Source: Pelagibacteraceae bacterium BACL5 MAG-120820-bin39
GTDB lineage: Bacteria > Pseudomonadota > Alphaproteobacteria > Pelagibacterales > Pelagibacteraceae
DNA: 5,308 nucleotides
Assembly: GCA_001438335.1 (NCBI GenBank)
Contig: LIBV01000067.1
Location: forward strand, 1-5,308
Direction: 5' to 3'
How positions within the stretch are numbered: the stretch's first letter is position 1; every line of letters starts with the position of its first letter. Below the pieces are notes generated by a model that saw only the letters and a list, made by a program, of their open reading frames with translations, was not told where the DNA came from and did no database searches. This document shows, piece by piece, positions 1 to 5,308 of the stretch. Position numbers and translations under genes: made by a program.

Positions 1-777
1 GTGTACCCAATAATTGGCAAATACCTTAGTGTCATTTGCACATCTAGATTGTGCAATTTCATTTTCATGATGGGGAAAAATTAAATCTATTCCTCCTCCA
101 TGAATATCAAATTCATTTCCTAAAAATTTTTTAGACATCGCTGAACATTCTAAATGCCAACCAGGTCTTCCCTTTCCCCAGGGTGAGTCCCATGATGGTT
201 CTTCGGAACTTGAAGGTTTCCATAATACAAAATCTTCAGAATTTTTTTTGTTATCACTAACTTCTATTCTTGAACCAGCAATTAAATCTTCTAATTTTTT
301 ATTTGATAATTTTCCATAATCTTTAAATTTTTTAACTTCAAAATAAACATGATTATTATTTGAATAAGCAAAACCTTTTTCTATTAAACTTAAAACCATC
401 TCAATCATGAGATCAATATGTTCTGTGGCTTTAGGTTGAAAATCTGGTTCATCACAATTTAAATAAGTACAATCATTTGAAAAATTTTTAATAATTTTTT
501 GGGTTAGAGCAGAAATTGAAATATTATTTTCTTTTGATGATTTTATTATCTTATCATCTACGTCTGTAATATTTCTTACATACGTTACCTTTGGATATTT
601 ATTTTTTAAAATCTTATATAAAATATCAAATATAACTATTGGTCGAGCATTACCAATATGAGGATCATCATATACCGTTGGACCACAAACATACATTCCA
701 ATATTATCAGCGTTGATTGGAACAAATTTTTCTTTTTTGTTATTTAAATTATTAGTTAAAAAAATATCTATAGTCAT
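1..777 (-). CDS. cysS: Cysteinyl-tRNA synthetase, N-terminal part (3' end cut by window edge)
   Basis: This gene encodes the cytoplasmic class I enzyme that activates cysteine with ATP and loads it onto tRNA-Cys. Translating the minus strand from the ATG at 777 gives 259 uninterrupted codons to the window edge, so the gene is cut, not broken. The catalytic Rossmann domain shows MYVCGPTVYDDPHIGNAR (residues 28-45), which holds the HIGH-type signature as HIGN at 40-43, then VRNITDVDDKI (67-77), GWHLECSAM (206-214) and IHGGGIDLIFPHHENEIAQS (225-244). The family's four zinc ligands that recognise the cysteine thiol are all present: Cys31, Cys211, His236 and Glu240. The KMSKS loop and the anticodon-binding domain lie beyond base 1; the full protein is usually about 450-500 residues. 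AQSRCA and HIGNAR resemble alphaproteobacterial CysRS. The start is the only Met before the first motif. The gene lies 44 bases downstream of nadE and has no Shine-Dalgarno sequence. Identity is essentially certain. Confidence 0.97.
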   Translation of the reverse strand, partial: MTIDIFLTNNLNNKKEKFVPINADNIGMYVCGPTVYDDPHIGNARPIVIFDILYKILKNKYPKVTYVRNITDVDDKIIKSSKENNISISALTQKIIKNFSNDCTYLNCDEPDFQPKATEHIDLMIEMVLSLIEKGFAYSNNNHVYFEVKKFKDYGKLSNKKLEDLIAGSRIEVSDNKKNSEDFVLWKPSSSEEPSWDSPWGKGRPGWHLECSAMSKKFLGNEFDIHGGGIDLIFPHHENEIAQSRCANDTKVFANYWVH

Positions 778-785
778 AATTTACA

Positions 786-812
786 ATTATACTGATTTTA
801 GTGATTTGTGAA
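786..812 (-). promoter_or_regulatory. Candidate sigma-70 promoter for cysS
   Basis: In the 44-base nadE-cysS gap the minus strand carries a perfect -10 hexamer TATAAT (786-791). A 5-of-6 match to the -35 box, TTCACA (807-812), lies 15 bases upstream of it. That spacer is shorter than the 17-base optimum. The -10 box ends 8 bases before the cysS ATG, so transcription would start at or within a base or two of the start codon, giving a leaderless or nearly leaderless message. A 6-bp inverted repeat with a 3-base loop (ATAATT at 776-781, AATTAT at 785-790) overlaps the -10 box and the start codon. TATAAT occurs often by chance in DNA this AT-rich, so this remains a candidate. Confidence 0.35.
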
Positions 813-821
813 TCTATTTGA

Positions 822-1559
822 TTATCTTGGAATTTTGCATACTGGAATTGGCTCCATTTTATGCAAATTTTGTTTTCTTATTTTTTCGTATTCAGCTCTA
901 AATTTAGAATTTGAATTTTCCATTGCCTCTTCTAGTTCTTGATATTTAAAACCAAGTTGACCTTCATCTGTTCTTCCATCATCCCATAGACCGTCGGTTG
1001 GGTCGGCTTCAATGATTTCATTTAAAATACCTAACTCTCTGCCCATTTCCCATACTTCAGTTTTATTGCAATCTGCTATTGGTGAAATATCAACTCCACC
1101 ATCGCCATATTTTGTATAAAAACCTACCCCAAAATCCTCTACTTTATTTCCTGTGCCAACTACAATGCCTGAATTTGCTGCTGCAACTTGATAAAGGGTG
1201 GTCATTCTTAGTCTTGCTCTTGAGTTAGCAAACCCATGGTCATTACTAAAGTTTGATAATGAAGATGAAAAAACATTAAATAATTCATCTAAATTAATTG
1301 TATGGGCCTCTACATTTGAAAATTTTTTTAAAAGCCAATCTCTATGTTTTAAACTTAAATCATGTTGAGATGATTTTTGTTTAATTGGCATTGTCAGTAC
1401 AATTGTTTTTAAACCTGTCTTAGCGCTTAAAGTGCTTGAAACCGATGAGTCTATGCCACCTGAAATCCCTATCACAAGTGATTGAGCTTTTTTTGGCATG
1501 GTATCAGCATAATTTTTGATCCAATTAGAAATAAAATTTACTTTTTCTGAAGCGTTCAT
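822..1559 (-). CDS. nadE: NAD synthetase, ammonia-dependent type without glutaminase domain
   Basis: This gene encodes the cytoplasmic enzyme for the last step of NAD synthesis: nicotinic acid adenine dinucleotide is adenylated with ATP, then amidated. The 245 residues form one N-type ATP pyrophosphatase domain. The PP-loop is SGGIDSS at 33-39, followed by NSRARLRMTTLYQVAA (112-127), the substrate loop GTGNKVEDFG (135-144) with YTKYGDGGVDISPI (148-161), and the flexible loop DPTDGLWDDGRTDEGQLGF (186-204) with its TDE motif. There is no nitrilase-type glutaminase domain, so ammonia is presumably the nitrogen donor. The length is slightly below the usual 245-275. VEDFGVGFYTKYGDGG, PTDGLW and the C-terminal HKMEPIPVCKIPR recall Bacteroidota-type NadE more than the E. 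coli form, which has GTGN followed by a different sequence. The start is the ATG at 1559, 39 bases after aroG, with no Shine-Dalgarno sequence. The stop is TAA. Function is secure; the lineage remark is inference. Confidence 0.95.
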   Translation of the reverse strand: MNASEKVNFISNWIKNYADTMPKKAQSLVIGISGGIDSSVSSTLSAKTGLKTIVLTMPIKQKSSQHDLSLKHRDWLLKKFSNVEAHTINLDELFNVFSSSLSNFSNDHGFANSRARLRMTTLYQVAAANSGIVVGTGNKVEDFGVGFYTKYGDGGVDISPIADCNKTEVWEMGRELGILNEIIEADPTDGLWDDGRTDEGQLGFKYQELEEAMENSNSKFRAEYEKIRKQNLHKMEPIPVCKIPR

Positions 1560-1598
1560 GAAATAAAGTTAACAATGTTTAGATATTAAAGCAATGAT

Positions 1599-2978
1599 CT
1601 AAGATGCCACTTGAATTGCATTTTTTGAATAGTTGCTATTCTTTTTTATCTCATCTGAAATCAAGAAAGCTAATTCTAATGCTTGGTTGGCATTTAATCT
1701 TGGATCACAGTGAGTGTGATATCTTGAAGAGAGATCATTATCTGAGATTTTCTGAGCTCCACCAGTACATTCAGTTACATTTTGACCTGTAAGCTCTATA
1801 TGCAATCCTCCCGCATAAGAACCTTCACTTTGGTGACAAGCAAATACATTTTTAACTTCACTTAAAATTCTATTAAATGGTCTTGTTTTAAATCCTGAGG
1901 TAGCTTTAACTGTATTGCCATGACAAGGATCACATGACCAAATAACATTTAAGCCTTCTTTTTTTATTGCTCTAATTAATTTTGGTAAATGTTTTTCTAC
2001 ATTCTCATAACCAAATCTTGAAATTAAAGTTATTTTTCCTTTTTCATTTTCAGGATTTATTTTATTACACAAATTAACTAAATCCTCTGGTTTAAGAGTA
2101 GGACCACATTTAATTCCTATCGGATTTTTAATACCTCTACAAAATTCAACATGACCTCCATCTAATTGTCTAGTTCTATCTCCGATCCAAACAAAATGCG
2201 CTGAAGTATCATGATATTCTCCAGTTGTTGAGTCCACTCTAGTCATCGCTTCCTCAAAAGGTAATAGTAATGCTTCATGTGAAGTCCAATAATTTACTGT
2301 TTTTAATCTTCGGTTAAAATCAGAATTAATTCCACATGCGTCCATAAAAGCTAAGGCGTCAGCAATTCTATCTTCAAGTTCTTTAAATCTTTTTGCTTCT
2401 GGGGTATTTTTTATAAAACCTAAATTCCAAGTATGAACTTTTTTAAGATCTGCAAATCCACCGTGAGAAAAGGCTCTAATTAAATTTAATGTTGATGCAG
2501 ACTGAGAATAAGCCTGTAGTAATCTTTTTGGATCGGGAATTCTTGCTTTTTCTTCAAATTCTATTCCGTTTATATTATCTCCTAGATAACTTGGAAGCTC
2601 TACCCCATCTTTAATTTCTGTTGGAGCACTTCTTGGTTTAGAAAACTGACCAGCTATTCTTCCAAGTTTTACAACTGGTAATGAAGCTGAATAAGTTAAA
2701 ACCAATGACATTTGCAACATTAGTTTAAAAGTATCTCTTATGTTATCAGGATGAAATTCTGCGAAACTTTCCGCACAATCACCCCCCTGTAATAAAAAGG
2801 CTTTTCCATCAACTACTTCTGCAAGTTGAGATTTTAAATGTCTTGTCTCTCCTGCAAAAACTAGAGGTGGAAAACTTTTTATTTTATCCAAAACATCACC
2901 AAGATCCTTTTTGTCAGGATACTCTGGAATATGCTTTACGGGATATTTTCTCCAGCTATTTATTTTCCAATTTTTCAT
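1599..2978 (-). CDS. aroG: Class II 3-deoxy-7-phosphoheptulonate (DAHP) synthase
   Basis: This gene encodes the cytoplasmic enzyme that condenses phosphoenolpyruvate with erythrose-4-phosphate, the first committed step of the shikimate pathway to aromatic amino acids. The 459 residues are a full-length class II (plant/Mycobacterium-type) enzyme, unrelated in sequence to E. coli AroF/G/H. Motifs run in order: N-terminal SWRKYPVKHIPEYPD (8-22), LLQGGDCAESF (62-72), KLGRIAGQFSKPRS (104-117), GIKCGPTL (288-295), CDPCHGNT (349-356), HIELTGQNVTEC (393-404) and CDPRLN (424-429). The metal ligands Cys68, His353, Glu395 and Asp425 match Cys87, His369, Glu411 and Asp441 of M. tuberculosis AroG, with the last three equally spaced. 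Residue 352 is Cys where Met is usual. The start at 2978 fits the conserved N-terminus although it lacks a Shine-Dalgarno sequence; the stop is TAG. It sits between glmS and nadE with no pathway link to either. Some annotators leave the gene symbol blank for this class. Confidence 0.96.
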   Translation of the reverse strand: MKNWKINSWRKYPVKHIPEYPDKKDLGDVLDKIKSFPPLVFAGETRHLKSQLAEVVDGKAFLLQGGDCAESFAEFHPDNIRDTFKLMLQMSLVLTYSASLPVVKLGRIAGQFSKPRSAPTEIKDGVELPSYLGDNINGIEFEEKARIPDPKRLLQAYSQSASTLNLIRAFSHGGFADLKKVHTWNLGFIKNTPEAKRFKELEDRIADALAFMDACGINSDFNRRLKTVNYWTSHEALLLPFEEAMTRVDSTTGEYHDTSAHFVWIGDRTRQLDGGHVEFCRGIKNPIGIKCGPTLKPEDLVNLCNKINPENEKGKITLISRFGYENVEKHLPKLIRAIKKEGLNVIWSCDPCHGNTVKATSGFKTRPFNRILSEVKNVFACHQSEGSYAGGLHIELTGQNVTECTGGAQKISDNDLSSRYHTHCDPRLNANQALELAFLISDEIKKNSNYSKNAIQVAS

Positions 2979-2998
2979 ACAACCAGAAAGTGTTGTAT
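2977..2998 (-). repeat. 7-bp inverted repeat spanning the aroG start codon
   Basis: On the minus strand ATACAAC (2992-2998) is followed after 8 bases by its exact reverse complement GTTGTAT (2977-2983). The last two bases of the second arm are the first two of the aroG ATG. The stem is mostly A-U with two G-C pairs, so as RNA it would be only moderately stable. No U-run follows, which argues against a terminator. It fills most of the 33-base glmS-aroG gap, where no Shine-Dalgarno sequence is visible. It could influence aroG initiation or be a protein-binding palindrome, but chance is possible in such AT-rich DNA. Confidence 0.4.
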
Positions 2999-3011
2999 CA
3001 GAGTTTAATTA

Positions 3012-4832
3012 TTATTCAACTGTAACAGATTTTGCTAAATTTCTTGGCTTATCTATATCAAAACCTTTTTGCAATGCAGAATAGTAAGCTAATTTCTGTA
3101 GAGGAATTGTAATTAAAAAAGGCAAAAGATCATCATTAGTTGTTTCAACTTCTAAAGTTTCCCAAAGATTTTCTGAAAGTATTTCATCTTTACTTTTATT
3201 TGTTATTAATAAAACTTTTGCACCTCTTGCTATAACTTCTTGCATATTTGAAATTGTTTTTTTGTAATAACTATCTCTTGGGGCTAAAACAATTACTGGC
3301 ATACCCTCTTCTATTAAAGCTAAAGGTCCATGTTTCATCTCACCTGCAGGATAACCTTCTGCATGGATATAGGATAATTCTTTGAGTTTCAAAGCACCTT
3401 CTAAGGCTATTGGATAAGAAAAACCTCTACCTAAAAACATAGAGCCTTTTGCTTCATTTAAATCTGAAACTATATTCTGAATCTTATTATCCATTAACAA
3501 AGTTTTCTCAATTAATTTGGGTAATTTTTTTAAATCTTTAATTTTATTTTGATAAATCTTCTTTGATAAATCTTTTTTAACATAACCAAATTTTAATGTT
3601 AAAATATATAAAATCAAAATTTGACCTAAAAAAGCTTTAGTTGAAGCAACACCAATTTCAGGACCACAATGAATAGGTAAAACAAAATTACTATCACGTG
3701 CAATAGAGCTTTCGACAGAATTAACAACTGCACAAGTTTTCATTTTATTTTGCTTACAAAGATCTAATGCAGCGTATGTATCGGCTGTTTCTCCAGATTG
3801 AGAAACAAATATATATAAACAGTCCTTTTTAAATTTATTTTTTCTATATCGAAACTCTGAGGCAATATCGATACTAACATCTAAAGAGGTTAATTCTTCA
3901 AACCAATATTTTGCCATTAGGCATGAATGATAAGCAGTTCCACATCCTATTAATTTTATTGAATTAAGATCATCAATACTCCAAGGAAAATTATAGATAT
4001 TGATTTCATTATTTAATTGATCAACATATTCTTTAATTCCATTTGAAATTGTAACTGGCTGTTCTTCAATTTCCTTTGCCATAAAATGCTTAAAGTCACC
4101 TTTTTCATAATTTGCTTGATTTGATGAAAGTTCTAAAACTTTTTTATTAATTTTAATTCCTTTTTCATTATAAAAACTTACCTGATCTTTTTTAATGAAA
4201 CAAAATTCACCATCTTCTAGATAAGTAATTTTGTTTGTCATTGATTTTAAAGCATAAGAGTCTGATCCTAGATAATTTTCATTTGGTCCATAACCAACAG
4301 CTAGCGGTGAACCTCTTCTTGCACCTATGATTAAATCAGGCTCATCTTTAAAGAGAATTCCTAAAGCATAACTGCCATGAAGCTGTTTAAGTGCTGTTGT
4401 TATTGAGTTTAAAATATTTTTAGTTTTTAAATGTTCTGAAATTAAATGAACAATAACTTCTGTGTCAGTTTGAGATTTAAAAACATGGCCTTTACCTTCT
4501 AGAAATTTTTTTAGTATTGTTGAATTTTCAATAATTCCGTTATGGACAACCGATACATTTGAGGAAGAATGAGGGTGTGCATTAATACTATTTGGCACAC
4601 CATGAGTTGCCCATCGCACATGTCCTATGCCAACTGTACCTTCTAGACTTTTGATTAAAGAATTTTGCTCTAAATTTTCAACTCGACCTTCTGATTTTAC
4701 CTCTTTAATTACTCCATCGTATATTGTGGCAACTCCAGCAGAGTCATACCCTCTATATTCTAATTTTTTTAAGGAATTAATGATTGCTGCAGAAACTGTT
4801 TTGTTACTTGTAATTCCAATAATTCCACACAT
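3012..4832 (-). CDS. glmS: Glutamine--fructose-6-phosphate aminotransferase (isomerizing)
   Basis: This gene encodes the cytoplasmic glucosamine-6-phosphate synthase, which turns fructose-6-phosphate plus glutamine into glucosamine-6-phosphate and glutamate, the entry step to UDP-GlcNAc. The 606 residues match the usual length (E. coli 609). The N-terminal glutaminase domain (about 2-220) begins MCGIIGI, so Cys2 becomes the N-terminal nucleophile after Met removal. It also has RGYDSAG (27-33), HVRWATHG (71-78), HNGIIEN (97-103) and QTDTE (121-125). Two SIS sugar-isomerase domains follow: CGTAYH (297-302), SQSGETADT (344-352) and STKAF (397-401) in the first; LGRG (467-470), LKLKELSYIHAE (481-492) and KHGPLAL (500-506) in the second. 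Glu485, His501 and Lys601 correspond to E. coli Glu488, His504 and Lys603. The C-terminus is the canonical DKPRNLAKSVTVE. The start lies 2 bases after the glmU stop, which suggests translational coupling. The stop is followed directly by a second in-frame TAA. No glmS ribozyme can fit upstream. Confidence 0.98.
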   Translation of the reverse strand: MCGIIGITSNKTVSAAIINSLKKLEYRGYDSAGVATIYDGVIKEVKSEGRVENLEQNSLIKSLEGTVGIGHVRWATHGVPNSINAHPHSSSNVSVVHNGIIENSTILKKFLEGKGHVFKSQTDTEVIVHLISEHLKTKNILNSITTALKQLHGSYALGILFKDEPDLIIGARRGSPLAVGYGPNENYLGSDSYALKSMTNKITYLEDGEFCFIKKDQVSFYNEKGIKINKKVLELSSNQANYEKGDFKHFMAKEIEEQPVTISNGIKEYVDQLNNEINIYNFPWSIDDLNSIKLIGCGTAYHSCLMAKYWFEELTSLDVSIDIASEFRYRKNKFKKDCLYIFVSQSGETADTYAALDLCKQNKMKTCAVVNSVESSIARDSNFVLPIHCGPEIGVASTKAFLGQILILYILTLKFGYVKKDLSKKIYQNKIKDLKKLPKLIEKTLLMDNKIQNIVSDLNEAKGSMFLGRGFSYPIALEGALKLKELSYIHAEGYPAGEMKHGPLALIEEGMPVIVLAPRDSYYKKTISNMQEVIARGAKVLLITNKSKDEILSENLWETLEVETTNDDLLPFLITIPLQKLAYYSALQKGFDIDKPRNLAKSVTVE

Positions 4833-4834
4833 TT

Positions 4835-5308
4835 TTATTTTTTTCTTTTATAATTTTTTACTTCAATTTGTTTGGCTCTTGTTAATGCTAGTGATTTTTT
4901 TTTAACATTTTTGGTAATAACTGAGCCTGCACCAATAACACTATTTTCTGCAAGACTCACAGGTGCAACTAAAGAGGAATTAGATCCTACAAAGACATTA
5001 TCTTTAATTATTGTTTTACTTTTTTTAATACCATCATAATTACAAGTAATAGTCCCTGCTCCAATATTTACAGTTTTACCAATATAACTATCTCCAATAT
5101 AAGACAAATGATTTACTTTTGATTTTTTTCCTAAAATACTTTTTTTGATTTCAACAAAATTTCCAACTTTAGATCCTTCTTTTAAAATTGTTTGTGGTCT
5201 AATTCTAGCAAAAGGTCCTACTTCAACTTTATTTTCTATCTTGCAAGACTCTAAATGAGAAAACGATTTAATTATTACATTGTTACCAACTTTAACCTTT
5301 TTACCGAA
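4835..5308 (-). CDS. glmU: Bifunctional GlmU, C-terminal acetyltransferase domain (5' end cut by window edge)
   Basis: GlmU acetylates glucosamine-1-phosphate and then transfers UMP to it, giving UDP-GlcNAc for peptidoglycan and lipopolysaccharide. The reading frame is open from the window edge at 5308 for 157 codons to a TAA, so the gene enters from outside; the nucleotidyltransferase domain, roughly 300 residues, is not in view. What remains is the left-handed beta-helix acetyltransferase domain with its hexapeptide repeats: VGPFARIRP (30-38 of the visible part), NFVEIKK (50-56), NHLSYIGD (66-73), VNIGAGTITCNYDG (80-93) and VFVGSNSSLVAPV. His67 corresponds to the catalytic base His363 of E. 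coli, and Arg37, Lys55, Tyr70, Asn81 and Lys96 to Arg333, Lys351, Tyr366, Asn377 and Lys392, all at a constant offset of 296. The C-terminal tail is short and lysine-rich (NYKRKK). A TTG at 5107 is internal and not the true start. The glmU-glmS order is common in Proteobacteria. Confidence 0.97.
   Translation of the reverse strand, partial: FGKKVKVGNNVIIKSFSHLESCKIENKVEVGPFARIRPQTILKEGSKVGNFVEIKKSILGKKSKVNHLSYIGDSYIGKTVNIGAGTITCNYDGIKKSKTIIKDNVFVGSNSSLVAPVSLAENSVIGAGSVITKNVKKKSLALTRAKQIEVKNYKRKK

Noticed and set aside
1560..1598. Possible promoter or palindrome before nadE (TAATAT, GTTAAC, AACATTGTT)
   Set aside because: The -10 match is only 4 of 6 with no convincing -35 box, and the palindromes are too short to stand out in such AT-rich sequence.
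1604..1792. Plus-strand open frame of 62 codons
   Set aside because: It lies antisense inside the C-terminal part of aroG, which has clear conserved motifs; the encoded peptide has no recognisable features.
2977..3011. Intrinsic terminator between glmS and aroG
   Set aside because: The stem is AT-rich, overlaps the aroG start and has no following U-run, so it does not fit a rho-independent terminator.
2843..3025. Plus-strand open frame of 60 codons
   Set aside because: It is antisense to the aroG start and runs into the glmS end. Low-GC DNA gives such frames by chance, and nothing supports a gene.
4833..4834. glmS ribozyme or riboswitch leader upstream of glmS
   Set aside because: Only 2 bases separate glmU from glmS, and the upstream sequence is glmU coding sequence; the ribozyme is mainly a Gram-positive element and cannot fit.
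4627..4905. Plus-strand open frame of 92 codons with a hydrophobic C-terminus that could mimic a membrane protein
   Set aside because: It is the antisense shadow of the glmS N-terminus and glmU end; the hydrophobic run comes from reading A-rich coding sequence on the opposite strand as T-rich Phe/Leu codons.
4835..5107. Separate small hexapeptide-repeat protein starting at TTG 5107
   Set aside because: The frame stays open upstream to the window edge and the upstream residues match GlmU, including Arg37 and Lys55 of the visible part, so the TTG is an internal Leu codon.

Overview
This 5.3 kb window is very AT-rich and carries five genes packed head to tail, all on the minus strand. In transcription order (right to left) they are glmU (3' end only), glmS, a class II DAHP synthase (aroG), nadE and cysS (5' part only). 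The gaps between genes are 2, 33, 39 and 44 bases. No RNA gene, mobile element, CRISPR array or long repeat is visible, and no gene-free stretch exceeds 44 bases.

The organism looks like a streamlined marine alphaproteobacterium, probably of the SAR11/Pelagibacter type. The grounds are the low GC content, the very short gaps, heavy use of Lys, Asn and Ile codons, and a CysRS whose motifs (HIGNAR, AQSRCA) resemble alphaproteobacterial enzymes. This is an inference from family memory; no search was run.

The products are all core metabolism. GlmS makes glucosamine-6-phosphate from fructose-6-phosphate and glutamine. GlmU later acetylates and uridylylates glucosamine-1-phosphate to UDP-GlcNAc, the precursor of peptidoglycan and lipid A. 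DAHP synthase starts the shikimate pathway, NadE completes NAD synthesis, and CysRS charges tRNA-Cys. Only GlmU and GlmS share a pathway. The rest look like a run of housekeeping genes on one transcript, possibly with internal promoters. Catalytic residues are intact wherever they lie inside the window.

I see no undescribed system here. The points worth a second look are modest: a NadE that resembles Bacteroidota-type enzymes, start codons without Shine-Dalgarno sequences, a perfect -10 box placed so that cysS could be leaderless, an inverted repeat overlapping the aroG start codon, and a Cys in place of the usual Met beside a DAHP synthase metal ligand.
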